34,007 nt of DNA from NCBI RefSeq assembly GCF_031178505.1, contig NZ_JAPSIW010000008.1:1-34007 (forward strand), in the 5' to 3' direction. The position numbers and the translations under genes were made by a program. Under the pieces are notes generated by a model. The model did no database searches. It was not told where the DNA came from and saw nothing but the letters and a program-made list of their open reading frames with translations. This DNA is from Streptomyces sp. (GTDB lineage Bacteria > Actinomycetota > Actinomycetes > Streptomycetales > Streptomycetaceae). This document shows positions 6,268 through 15,751 of the stretch, piece after piece; the first letter of the stretch is position 1, and each line of letters opens with the position of its first letter.

Positions 6268-7566
6268 GCTGCGGTCCGTGGGATACGGGCGGTGACCCGG
6301 TAGCCGCCGGCCGGAGTCGGCCCAGCCGTCAGCTCGCCTCCGTAGACGGCCAGTCGTTCACGCAGGCCCAGGTGGCCGCGGCCGTTGCTCTCCACCGGCG
6401 GGCAGCTTCTCGAGCCGCCGGTGTCCGCGCCCTCGATGTGCAGACTGGTGTCGGTGTAATCGATGGAGAGGGTCGCCTCCGCACCGCGTGCGTGTTTGAG
6501 GGTGTTGGTCAGCGCCTCCTGCACGACTCGATACGCCGCGAGGTCCACGCCTGGTGGCAGCGGTTGCGGGGGCAGCGACAGTTCGACGCTCACGGGCGTC
6601 CCGGCGGCGCGGACTCGTGTGACCAGCGCGTCGAGCTGCGCGAGCCCGGGCTGGGGCTCCGGGACGTCGGGCTTCTCCTGGTCCGTGGCGGCCAACAGGC
6701 CCATCACGTGCCGCAGTTCTGCCATCGCGGCCCGCCCGCCTGCCTCGACGGCCAGCAACGCTTCCTTGGACTGCTCCGGCATCACGTTCATGACTTTGCG
6801 TGCCGCGCCCGCCTGGATCACCATCACGCTCACATTGTGCGTGACGACGTCATGGAGTTCGGCGGCGATACGGGCACGTTCCTCCTCAACGGCTTGCCGC
6901 ATGGCCTGCTCCTGGGCCGCCTGCAGTTCGGTGACCCGTTCCCTGCTGGAGGCCAGTCGTAGGTGCAGGAAACGGACGAGGCTGGCCAGCATCCCGGCCA
7001 CCAGCAGCACGAAACCCGGGCTGGACCATCCCGGGACGACCGGATCCGCATGGCGGAAGGCGAAACCGGACAACACGGCGGCGACCACCAGGCCGACGAT
7101 CGACAAGATCCGGTATCGGCTGTACACGACGGCACTGTAGGCGGCGATGACGCAGGCCAGGACGGTTATCCAGGTGGCGGAACCGCCGACGGCCAGGCTC
7201 GCGCCCAGCACTGTCGCGAAGACGGCCAGCGGAAAGCGGCGCCGGAGGGCGAGAGGCAGCGTCGACGCGAGGACCAGGCCCCAGGGCACAGGGCACGGGA
7301 GGCAGAGCTTCCTCAACGGGTGCCTGATCAGGACCAGGGGGCGGCGGGACCGGGATCCCGGTGCCGACGTCGGTCTTGGGCGGATTGATGGTCACCGGCC
7401 CGTCGCCGGGGTAGCGCACCGCGATGTACAGAGCGGCACCGGTGAGGACGATCGCCAGCGCCACATCGGCGCGTACCGCTCGTCCGGACAGTGGCGCGGC
7501 CCTCGGCTCAGGGCGCAAGGCGTCGAGGAGTTGCTGCTGCCTGCTGCGCCAGTCTTCCGTCTCCAT
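6264..7566 (-). pseudogene. HPK7/NarX-like sensor histidine kinase, frameshifted by a 7-bp duplication
   Basis: The front part, from ATG 7566, reads METEDWRSRQQQLLDAL and a first membrane segment (ALAIVLTGAALYIAV), ending in a proline-rich loop. At 7282-7295 the frame breaks. The remainder, in another frame, carries further membrane helices, the dimerisation/phosphoacceptor motif ELHDVVTHNVSVMVIQAG, the N-box region (VVQEALTNTLKHA) and the G-box (GRGHLGLRERLAVYGG). Deleting one copy of a tandem 7-mer joins the two parts exactly (ALPPVPWGLVLAS) and gives a 431-residue protein with no other lesion. The C-terminal half could be made from an internal start but would lack the N-terminal helix. Either a real loss-of-function event or an assembly error is possible. 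Confidence 0.8.
7282..7295. repeat. 7-bp tandem duplication causing the kinase frameshift
   Basis: CAGGGCA is present twice in a row on the plus strand (TGCCCTG twice on the coding strand). Removing one copy makes the kinase span 1296 bp, exactly 432 codons including the stop. Confidence 0.85.
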
Positions 7567-7787
7567 CCGCACATTGTGCTGGGTTCTGCACCCGGCCCTC
7601 GTCCGCCTGACTGACCAGGACACCATCCTTGGGTCCTCGTCCTCGGGTAGGAGTCAGCGGCCGGTTCGTCCGAGGGGAGGGGCTGATAGTGGTTCCACGG
7701 CCGACGCGCATCGCGAGCAGCGGCACCTATGTTCACAGGGCCGGTAACGGCATGCGCCTCTCGTGACCGTAAGGACGGGCTTCTCGT

Positions 7788-8504
7788 ATGCATCAAGTGA
7801 TCGAACTGGAACGTGTGGCGAAGCGCTACGACAGCGCCGACACGCCCGCGCTCGGACCGCTCACACTCAGCGTCGCCAGGGGTGAGGCCCTTGCCGTGAC
7901 AGGCCCTTCCGGCAGCGGCAAGTCCACGCTGCTCAACCTCGTCGCCGGCCTGGACAAGCCTACGGACGGCGCTGTGATCGTGGCCGGGCGGCGGATCGAC
8001 CAGTTGAGCCAGCACGCCCTGGCCACGTTCCGTCGCGCGCACATCGGCATGGCCTTCCAGTTCTTCAACCTCCTCGACGACCTCACTGTCTGCGACAACA
8101 TCCAGCTTCCGGCCCAGCTGACCGGGACCAGGCGGCGCGACTCCGCGTCCCGCGCGGGCGAGCTCATGGAGATGCTGGGCATTCAGAAGCACGCCCGCGC
8201 CTACCCGGGCCGGCTGTCCGGGGGTGAACGCCAGCGGGTCGGCGTCGCCAGGGCGTTGATCAACCGGCCCGAACTGCTGCTCGCCGACGAGCCCACCGGT
8301 GCGCTCGACACCGCCTCGGGCCACGACGTCCGCGACCTGCTGATGGACCTGCACCGCGGTGGCCAGACCATCGTGCTGGTGACGCATGACCTGTCACTGG
8401 CCGAGACGGTCGCGAGCCGCACGATCCACCTCATCGACGGTCACCTCGCCCGCGACACGCACGCGCAGGCCTCCCGACGAGCCTGTTCGGCGCCGGCGCG
8501 CTGA
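7788..8504 (+). CDS. ABC transporter ATP-binding protein (MacB/LolD type)
   Basis: A 238-residue nucleotide-binding subunit that would power the FtsX-type permease beginning eight bases after its stop. Walker A is GPSGSGKS (39-46), the Q-loop is at QFFNLL (91-96), the signature LSGGERQR at 143-150, Walker B LLLADEP at 163-169 and the switch His at 200. All catalytic residues are present. The gene is divergent from the two-component system at 5563-7566, with 221 bp between them that should hold both promoters. Actinomycete modules of this layout typically export or sense antimicrobial compounds; the actual substrate is not evident. Confidence 0.95.
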   Translation: MHQVIELERVAKRYDSADTPALGPLTLSVARGEALAVTGPSGSGKSTLLNLVAGLDKPTDGAVIVAGRRIDQLSQHALATFRRAHIGMAFQFFNLLDDLTVCDNIQLPAQLTGTRRRDSASRAGELMEMLGIQKHARAYPGRLSGGERQRVGVARALINRPELLLADEPTGALDTASGHDVRDLLMDLHRGGQTIVLVTHDLSLAETVASRTIHLIDGHLARDTHAQASRRACSAPAR

Positions 8505-8512
8505 GCCGAGTC

Positions 8513-10894
8513 GTGCGCTCCGGGGTGAGCCGACGGCGGGTGCAGACCGTGGTGATCGCCATCGCCACGATGATGGCCGTGGCTTCGGCCGTGGTTGCCG
8601 GATCGCTGATGGTCGCCGCGGCCGCGCCCTTCGACCATGCCTTCGCCAAGCAGCGGGGCGCGCACCTCACGGCACAGTTCGATCCTGCCAGGGTGAGCAC
8701 GGCGGAACTGGCGGCGACCAGGAAGCTGGACGGCGTCACTGCGAGTGCGGGACCGTACTCCTCCACGTCGTTCCGCCCGGTGGATCAGACAGGCTTTCGG
8801 CTTCCGACGATGACCCTGGTCGGGCGGTCCGGCGCGGACAGTGCCGTGGACCGGGTGGAGATGAAGTCCGGCCGCTGGGTCCAAGAGCCGGGCGAGATCG
8901 TGCTCAGCACCTCGTTCGAGGGGCCGGGCACAGAGATCGGATCGATCCTCAAAAGCACTTCGGGCACCGCGAGCGCCCCAGCCCTCAAGGTCGTCGGCTT
9001 CGCCCTGTCCACCAGCAAGACCGCCGACTCCTGGGCCACTCCGGCGCAGGTCGAAGCGGTGGCGTCGCAGGGCCACTCCGTCACGTATCAGATGCTCTAC
9101 CGCTTCGACTCCGCGGCCACTAAGCACCAGATCCTCGCCGATCGGATGCAGCTCGACTCCGTCACGGGCTCCGCAGCACTGCTGGGTACGCGGTCCTGGC
9201 TGGACACCAAGCGCGAGGCGGATCAGGGTGCGGCAGCGACCGTCCCGTTCGTGATGGCTTTCGGTGTACTCGGCATCGTGATGTCGGTGATTACCGTCAG
9301 CAGCGTGATCAGCGGCGCGGTCGGCGTCGGTCTGCGCAGGATCGGCATCCTCAAGGCCCTCGGCTTCACTCCGCGCGAGATCGTCCGCGCCTACGTGGCC
9401 CAGGCGATGGTCCCGGCCGTCACCGGCATCATCCTGGGGGTACTGATGGGCAACGTCCTGGCGGTGCCGATGCTGGCGGACGCGGAGTCGGTGTAGGGCA
9501 CCGTCTCGCTTTCCGTGGCTTGGTGGGTGGATGTAACGGTGCCGGCCGCAGCCCTGGCCGTCGTGGGGCTCGCGGCGCTGATTCCCGCACGGCGGGCCGG
9601 GAAGCTGCACACCGTCGAGGCCATCGCGGTGGGCCGGGCTCCGCGCACGGGACGCGGACAGCGGGCGCACAAGGTGCTGGGGCGGCTGCCCCTGCCGCGA
9701 CCGGTGACCTACGGTCTCGCGACCCCCTTCACTCATCTCGTCCGCGCCCTCGCGATGGTGCTCGCGGTGGCGTTCGGCACCATCGCCGTGACCTTCGCGG
9801 TGGGGCTGACCTTGTCCCTGGGCGCGATCAGCACGTCACAGAATCCACAGAACCGTGCCTCGGTCACCGTGACGACGGTCAGGATGAACGACATCGCGCC
9901 CCCGCCGCCTCCCGTCGTGGGCGGTGAGGCGAGCCCGTCTCAGGTGGCCCGTGGCATGCCTGACCCGGCCAAGGCCAAGGTCGCCGACCCGGTCAAGGTA
10001 CGGTCCGCCATCAAGTCCCAGGCCGGCCTGGACTCGTATTACGGCAAGCTCCAGACCGAGGTCGTCGTGGCCGGCGCCTCCGGTTCGGTTCAGGCCAACC
10101 TCTACGAAGGCGATGCACACGACGGCAGCTACGAGATGCTCTCCGGGCACTGGCTCACTGGTGAGGGGCAGGTCGTGGTGCCCACCCGCTTCCTGGAGCG
10201 GACCAGCACCAAGGTCGGCGACACCGTGCGGGTGACCCACGAGAAGGAGAGCGCCGACCTGAAGATCGTGGGCGAGTCCTTCGACACGTCGGGCAACCAG
10301 CCGGCGATCCACGCGGACATGGCCGATTTCCCGTCTGCCGAGCCCAGTACGTTCCTCGTCAAGGTGAAATCCGGCGTCTCGGCACACGACTACGCCCGCA
10401 AGCTCGCGTCGGTGGTGCGGCCGCTGGGCGGCGACGCCGCGACCATCCCTCCGGGGGAACAAAAGGGCGTCATCCTCATCATGCAAGCGATGGCCGGGCT
10501 GCTCACCCTCATACTGGTCGCCGTAGCCGGCCTCGGCGTGCTCGACTCCGTCGTCCTCGCCACCCTGGAACGCGTCCACGACCTGGGCGTCTGCAAGGCG
10601 ATCGGCATGACGCCGCGGCAGACCCTGAGCCTCGTGCTCGCCTCGGTGGCCGCGATCGGTGTGGCCGGCGGACTGCTGGGTGTACCCGTGGGATACCTGC
10701 TGCACAGCCTCGTCATGCCGGTCATGGCACGCGCCGTGGGCACCACCATGCCGTCGTCAGTGCTCGATGTGTACGGGCCGGCTCAGTTACTCCTGCTCGG
10801 ACTCGGTGGAGTCGTCCTGGCCGTGCTGGGTGGCCTGGCCCCGGCGTTCTGGGCGACCAGGACCCGTACGGCCACCTCACTGCGCACCGAGTAA
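8513..10894 (+). pseudogene. FtsX/MacB-type ABC permease interrupted by an in-frame amber codon
   Basis: A permease of about 793 codons with the usual duplicated plan: N-terminal helix, large extracellular domain, three-helix FtsX block (FVMAFGVLGIVMSVITV to GIILGVLMGNVLAV), then a second half with the same order and a final block ending TATSLRTE. Codon 328 (9494-9496) is TAG between GESV-like sequence and GTVSLSVAWW, and the frame continues unbroken on both sides. A tyrosine codon changed at its third base is the simplest origin. Products would be a 327-residue fragment or, with readthrough or restart at GTG 9515, a second piece. The start codon is probably GTG 8513. It is clearly the partner of the ATPase at 7788-8504. 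Confidence 0.85.
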
Positions 10895-11402
10895 CACCAT
10901 GACCGCTCGGCAGCCGGGGTGCCGGGGTGGCCCACCGGCTCTGCAGGTACTCCAGGCACTGCACCGGCAGGCGCTGTGCCTTCCACCCCTCGCACAGAGC
11001 CCCCGCGACCACTGCGTCAGCCAGCGCCGACGTGTGGGAAGCGGGCCGCCAGCGCCAGCGCGTCGAATGCCGCACGCCTCATCCCGACCACCGACGGGCG
11101 CACCGGTATCGGCACCCACGTCACCTTCCAGCCTGGGGGCACTTTGCTGAGCGCCATCCGCACAGCGGCGGTCTTGCCCCGGCCTGGATTTGCGTGCCGA
11201 GCAGGTGAGCGGGGCTCGCGTCGGGCAGGTGTCCGGCGTCGACCAGGCCGTCGGCCCCTCCCCGATGTGACCGGACGCTGCATCGAAAGATGTACAGCGA
11301 TCTCCTCCACCGTCACGACTCCCGTGATCGCAGGGACGCCCACGATGGTGAGTACCCCTTGCCTCGCGGACGAGCGACGGCGAACGACATCGAGGAGGGA
11401 CA
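10895..11402 (-). pseudogene. Possible remnant of a transposition ATPase (TniB-like), otherwise no gene
   Basis: On the minus strand, about 11210-11020 reads NPGRGKTAAVRMALSKVPPG followed by WKVTWVPIPVRPSV and FDALALAARF. This resembles a P-loop (GxxGxGKT-like) and the following strand of AAA-type helper ATPases found with Mu/Tn7-like transposases. A second frame from about 11040 continues with SALADAVVAGALCEGWKAQR. There is no start, no Walker B and at least one frame break. The assignment is weak. Nothing else is recognised in this 500-bp gap. Confidence 0.3.
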
Positions 11403-12332
11403 GTGGCTCTGGGACGGGCACTCGGAGGCGGCCTCATCATGGGCGTGGCGCTCGGCGCGGGCACGGCGGTAGGGCCCGTGCTTGCCGAGGGCCTCGGCCT
11501 CACCGGCTTCGCGGCGCGGCTCGTTCCGGCCACGCTGGTCAGCGCCATGGCGGTGCCGCTGGTCGTACTCGCGCTGCGCCGCCGCGGCAGCTCCCTGCGC
11601 GACATCGGCTTCGGTGGCCCGGTGGGGAACCTGCGAGCCCTGTGCGTCGGCGCGGGGGTCACGTGCGGGGCCGCGGCGATCGTGCTGGGCCTGGCTACGG
11701 CCGCCGGGCTGCTGAGCTGGTCCCGGCCGGACTTGCCCAAGCTGGCCGGATTCCTGGTGACGAACGGCGTGATCGCCCTGCTCCTGGAGGCGCTGCCCGA
11801 GGAGACGACGCTGCGCGGGCATACGTGGACCGCGCTGCGCGGCCGGTTCGGCGGTGTGGTCTCCGCGCTCGGTACGACGGCCGTCTTCATGGTGGTGCCC
11901 GTCCTGTCGACCGTGGTGGAGGCCGGGGTCGCGCCCCTGGTCGGGCGTGACGCCGGGCCCGTCGGGCTCGCACCGGGCGGACAGGACCCGGTCGGCTACC
12001 TGATCCTGTTGACCTTCTTCGGCCTGATGCTCGTCACGGCCCGCACCGCGGCGCGGCGAGCCCCGCTGTGCGTCGGCATCGGGGCGCATCTGGCCTTTCT
12101 GGCCGTCAACCGGGTCGTGTTCGAGGGAGACGAGCGCGACGCGGGCTGGTCCGCGCACCTGTCGTCCCCGGACGTGGAACTCCTCGTCCCGGTGTATCTG
12201 CTGCTCGCCACGGCCGGGTTCGCGATGTGGCGGCGGCGCGCGGGCGATGACGGGGCCTCCGGCTCGGAGACCGAAGCGGGGCCCACGGCTTCCGCCGGGT
12301 CGCTCAGACGTCGAGCAGCCGCCAGGCGGTGA
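11403..12332 (+). CDS. CPBP-family (CAAX protease-like) membrane protein
   Basis: A 309-residue protein with about seven to eight hydrophobic segments. The motif EExxxR is present as E133, E134 and R138 (ALPEETTLRGH), the first glutamate-based motif of the CPBP/Abi intramembrane protease family. A later helix has GIGAHLAFLAVNR (His229), the usual position of the family's last motif. The middle FxxxH motif is not obvious, so activity is uncertain. The start is GTG 11403, with GAGGAGGG just upstream. The C-terminal tail is charged and probably cytosolic. The gene is in the same direction as the permease, with 508 bp between them, so it is probably a separate transcript. Members often act in bacteriocin self-immunity, but nothing here shows that role. 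Confidence 0.8.
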   Translation: MALGRALGGGLIMGVALGAGTAVGPVLAEGLGLTGFAARLVPATLVSAMAVPLVVLALRRRGSSLRDIGFGGPVGNLRALCVGAGVTCGAAAIVLGLATAAGLLSWSRPDLPKLAGFLVTNGVIALLLEALPEETTLRGHTWTALRGRFGGVVSALGTTAVFMVVPVLSTVVEAGVAPLVGRDAGPVGLAPGGQDPVGYLILLTFFGLMLVTARTAARRAPLCVGIGAHLAFLAVNRVVFEGDERDAGWSAHLSSPDVELLVPVYLLLATAGFAMWRRRAGDDGASGSETEAGPTASAGSLRRRAAARR

Positions 12333-12704
12333 GGGCGAGCCACGCCCGGATGAGCTCAGTTGGGTTCGGTCCAGTCGATGTCCATGCTCTCTGCCGGTCA
12401 GCAATCACGAGCAACGTGTCCGCCGCTCGCACCTCCCCAGACTTCGCGGGTGGCGGCGTGTGCGGGTTTGCCGCTACAGCCCGGCGACGTCAAACGTCTG
12501 TGGCAAGGCAACCGATCTGCTCCGCCGAAGCACCCGGCTCCTGGCGACGACACCACCGTATGGAGCGACGGCGTGTGGATCGTCAACTCCGCACACCGGT
12601 GGAATGCGGGCGCTCACGTGAGAGCTATACCGCAGGCTACCCGGTCGTCCCGGGCAGCCCTGCTGATGCTCACGCCCATGCCACCCTCCGTCTTTCACCA
12701 CAGG
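12333..12704. other. Convergent intergenic region; no gene recognised
   Basis: Between the CPBP gene and the convergent hydrolase. A coding-like stretch on the plus strand (about 12485-12615: DVKRLWQGNRSAPP, DDTTVWSDGVWIVNSAHRW) may be a leftover of a lost gene. It has no start or family signature. Confidence 0.35.
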
Positions 12705-13511
12705 TCAGGGTTCTTCTGTGAGGAACCCCACCACAGCCTCCAGGAACTTCGTCTGCCCTTCGACGTTCGCCATGTGCACCGTGGGCAGGACGGTGAAGCG
12801 CGCCCCGGGTACGGTCGCGGCGAGTTCCTTGCCGTGGTCGGCCGACGTGACGGTGTCATGCTCGCCCGCGATGACCAAGGTCGGGTTCTGGATGAGTGTG
12901 GCCGTGCGGCGCAGGTCGTAGTCACGCACCGCAGCCCAGCTGCCGGCCACGCCCTCGCGCCGCGTGGCGAGCAGAGTGCGACGGAAACCCTCGACAACCT
13001 CGTTGTCGCCCCGCAGCATCCGGGCCGGGAACCAGTTGTTCAGGAACCTCTCCGCGGTGACCTGCATGTCGGGGGCCTCCAACAGTTCGGCGATCGGCCG
13101 ATCCCACTGACTCGCCGGGCCGAGGTACGCGGCGGTGTTGGAGAGCACAAGACGGTCGACACGCTCGGGAACATGGATCCCCAACCACTGCGCGACCACT
13201 CCCCCTAGAGACAGCCCCAACACGTGCACCCGCTCCAGGCCCAGGGCATCCAGCAGTTCCACGACATCGCGCCCCAGCCGGTCCATGGAGTACGGGCCGC
13301 TCGGGGCACCGGAGGCGCCGTGGCCGCGTGCGTCGTAGCGCAGCAGCCGGAAGTGCCTGATCAGAGCCGGCACCTGACCATCCCACATGTGGAGGTCGGT
13401 ACCGATGGAGTTCGACAGCAGCAGCACGGGCTTGTTCTCATCACCGTCGAAGCGGTAGGCGATGCGGACACCGTCTCCGGTGGTGATGGCGGCACGGGTT
13501 CGAGAAGTCAT
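12705..13511 (-). CDS. Alpha/beta hydrolase, 3-oxoadipate enol-lactonase-like
   Basis: A 268-residue soluble alpha/beta hydrolase. The nucleophile elbow is GLSLGG (Ser101), with Asp219 in AGEHDTVT and His246 in TVHMANVE completing the triad. DARGHGASGAPSGPYSMDRL and the overall length match the PcaD family, which opens 3-oxoadipate enol-lactone in protocatechuate/catechol breakdown. No other pathway gene is near, so another lactone or ester substrate is possible. GGAG sits five bases before ATG 13511. The gene is divergent from a LysR regulator at 13611, which probably controls it. Confidence 0.85.
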   Translation of the reverse strand: MTSRTRAAITTGDGVRIAYRFDGDENKPVLLLSNSIGTDLHMWDGQVPALIRHFRLLRYDARGHGASGAPSGPYSMDRLGRDVVELLDALGLERVHVLGLSLGGVVAQWLGIHVPERVDRLVLSNTAAYLGPASQWDRPIAELLEAPDMQVTAERFLNNWFPARMLRGDNEVVEGFRRTLLATRREGVAGSWAAVRDYDLRRTATLIQNPTLVIAGEHDTVTSADHGKELAATVPGARFTVLPTVHMANVEGQTKFLEAVVGFLTEEP

Positions 13512-13610
13512 GTCAGCTCCAGTGATCCAGCGGCTATGCGCTCAGCCTAGGAACACTGTCTGCATAGATCTATTACAAAGATCGAACATGGATTGTAGGC
13601 TCTTTGGATA
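13512..13610. promoter_or_regulatory. Divergent promoter region with likely LysR site
   Basis: The 99-bp gap between the hydrolase and LysR genes is AT-richer than its surroundings. It contains the palindrome ATAGATCTAT (13564-13573) followed by a second AGATC half-site. Such dyads with A/T ends between divergent LysR pairs are typical regulator-binding sites. Confidence 0.55.
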
Positions 13611-14558
13611 ATGTCGAACTTCACGCTCCATGAATTGCAGTGCTTCAACGCCGTTGTTCGCGGCGGCGGCTTCCAGGCCGCCGCCGATCTCTTGCACCGC
13701 TCGCATCCCTCTGTGTTCGCAGCGGTCGCCAAGCTGGAGCGCCAGCTGGGACTGGACCTGCTGGATCGTTCGGGCTATCGGGTCCAGCTGACCGAGGCCG
13801 GGCACGCCTTCCACCGCAAGGTGCGCCTCCTGTTGCACGACGCCGAGGAACTGCAGACCTACGCCGCGCAGTTGGCGATGGGCGAAGAGTCCGAGTTGCG
13901 CGTAGCGCTCGGGGACCTGTGTCCGCTTCCACCCGTACTCAAGATACTCAGCAGCTTCTTCGCCCAGCGCCCGCAGACACGACTGCACCTGCTGTTCGAG
14001 ACCGTCACCGGCCCCTGGGAGCGACTCCTGGAGGACGAAGCCGACCTCATCGTGCACCGCGTCCCCAAGAGCGACGTACGGATGGAGTGGATCGACCTCG
14101 GTCGCGTCGCCCTGGTGCCCGTCGTGGCGCCGGGCTTCCTGCCCTTCCCTCCGGACGCCGACATCACACCGCAGCGGATGCAGGCCCTGACCCAATGCGT
14201 GGTCCGGGACTCGTCGCGGCATCCCTCCGAACAAGGCCATTTCCTGGTCGAGGGCGCGCCCCGGACCTCTGTTCCGGACCACCTCATGAAGAAGGAGCTG
14301 ATCTTGCACGGCATGGCGTGGGGACACGTGCCGCGGTTCATGATCGAGGCTGAGCTGCGCAGTGGAAGCCTGCTCTCCATTGCCGGACAGCACTTTCCCG
14401 GTGTGGTCGAGGAACTCTCGGCAGCGCGGCGGCGTGACCGTCCGCACGGGCCGGTCGCCGACCAGCTGTGGGACTTCCTGGCCCGCCATGCACCGGTCCT
14501 GAAGCCGACGCTAGGCCGTGTACCCGGAGCGAAGAAGGCACCGGAACGCGACAGATGA
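13611..14558 (+). CDS. LysR-family transcriptional regulator
   Basis: A 315-residue regulator. The N-terminal winged helix-turn-helix covers residues about 5-65 (LHELQCFNAVVRGGGFQAAA, HPSVFAAVAKLERQLGLDLL), followed by a linker helix and a periplasmic-binding-like effector domain to about residue 295. The length is normal for the family and no lesions are seen. The ATG at 13611 lacks a clear ribosome-binding site, so the transcript may be leaderless. Its divergent neighbour, the enol-lactonase-like hydrolase, is the likely target; the inducer is unknown. Confidence 0.92.
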   Translation: MSNFTLHELQCFNAVVRGGGFQAAADLLHRSHPSVFAAVAKLERQLGLDLLDRSGYRVQLTEAGHAFHRKVRLLLHDAEELQTYAAQLAMGEESELRVALGDLCPLPPVLKILSSFFAQRPQTRLHLLFETVTGPWERLLEDEADLIVHRVPKSDVRMEWIDLGRVALVPVVAPGFLPFPPDADITPQRMQALTQCVVRDSSRHPSEQGHFLVEGAPRTSVPDHLMKKELILHGMAWGHVPRFMIEAELRSGSLLSIAGQHFPGVVEELSAARRRDRPHGPVADQLWDFLARHAPVLKPTLGRVPGAKKAPERDR

Positions 14559-14574
14559 CGTTGCCGAAGCTCGG

Positions 14575-14896
14575 CCGATGCGCACCGTGCACCAAAGAAC
14601 AACAGGTCCTGTTTAGCGCCCGCCTCGATGGCCGCCATGCCGCCAATTAATGATGCCACCGACGATACAGCAATAGTGAACATTCTTTCGCGGCGGCCAT
14701 TTACTGTTCCCATTGCACACTCCCGAGCGGCAGCAACCAAGACTCCTGAATCTTTCGGATTGAAGCCGCCATACACGCACGCATTACCCTTTATAAGTCT
14801 CAATACCCATCCATCTTCCACAACTGGAATCTGAACGCTCTTTCGCGATCGCTGAGCATTCACCCACTTATAAAAAAGGAAACAAACGCTGGACAA
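14575..14896 (-). other. AT-richer patch with an uncertain minus-strand open frame
   Basis: The patch from about 14640 to 14905 is visibly poorer in GC than the rest. A minus-strand frame reads CFLFYKWVNAQRSRKSVQIP, then EDGWVLRLIKGNACVYGGFN and FTIAVSSVASLIGGMAAIEA, with codons such as TTT, TAT, AGA and ATA that are rare in Streptomyces. There is no good start (TTG 14896 only), and the frame runs on antisense into the LysR gene. It may be a piece of foreign DNA. I recognise no family. Confidence 0.3.
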
Positions 14897-14959
14897 TAAA
14901 GTCGCGCCTACCGAAGAAGCAGATCACTGGCCTGCGGGCAGCAGCGCTCCAGGACCGCA

Positions 14960-15751
14960 ATACGCCATGACCTCGACATCATCTGCGCGGTGCTGGAATG
15001 CACCACGGTGGTGCTGCTGTTCCAAGAGCCGGAGGAGGCAGCGGCCCGGTGCCCGAAACCCGAGCCGCAGGCGGCGACCTGATGCTGTCCTGGCTCCACA
15101 TCCTCGACGATGACCGCATCCCGCCAGTGGCGCCCTGGTCCCTGGTTCCGCGAACCCCTCGCTGGCTTCCCCGAACCGATGGCCACGAGTTGGACACCTG
15201 GTTCGAGCTCATGCTCGCGGGCAGTACCACCGCACCACGGAGGAAGGCACGGTCGCCCCGGTGGATCCGGCGCATGGTGAACACCGCACTTCCTGCCCTG
15301 CGCACGTGGGCAGACCGGGGCAGGGGCTCTCTGCGCTCCATCACCCGGGACGACGTCCTGGATGTCCTACCCGACAGCGGAACCCCGCGAGCCAACGTGC
15401 TCCAGGGCCTGCGGCACATCCCCCAGCCTCTCAAGCGCCGGCGGATCATCTTCACCGACCCCACAGCCCGGATCTTCTGCGACATGCCGACCGCTACCGT
15501 CCCTCTGCCGCCCGCCGAGGTCGCCGACCTCCACCAGGTCCTCCAGGACCAGGCGGCGCCGAAGGCGGCCCTGTCAGCGCTGGTGATCTTCCACCCGCTC
15601 ACCTCCAGGGAACTGCGCACCGCCACGGCCACGGACCTGCGCGACGGCAGGCTGTTCCTGCCCAACCGCACCATCCTGCTCGCTGGCCCGGTACGCGATC
15701 GGCTCGCGGACTACCTGGACTACCGCAACACCGGGCCTCGACCCCTGATGT
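14960..15751 (+). pseudogene. Tyrosine-recombinase/integrase-like remnant cut by an IS3 element
   Basis: The frame around 15084-15740 reads ITRDDVLDVLPDSGTPRANV, LKRRRIIFTDPTARIFC and ALVIFHPLTSRELRTATATD, ending in LADYLDYRNT. This resembles actinomycete integrase-type recombinases in the middle of the catalytic domain. Homology stops at about 15740, before the C-terminal His-x-x-Arg and Tyr would be reached, where the IS3 element begins. A front piece in another frame (14970-15081: HDLDIICAVLECTTVVLLF) probably belongs to the same gene, implying a frameshift as well. It is not functional as seen. Confidence 0.6.

Noticed and set aside
8441..9736. 431-codon minus-strand frame opposite the ABC permease
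   Set aside because: Antisense shadow caused by high GC; no domain recognised.
9836..10705. 289-codon minus-strand frame with many His/Asp residues
   Set aside because: Antisense shadow of the second half of the permease.
12360..13208. 282-codon plus-strand frame opposite the hydrolase
   Set aside because: Antisense to a gene with a complete catalytic triad; only its first part (before 12650) might be genuine debris.
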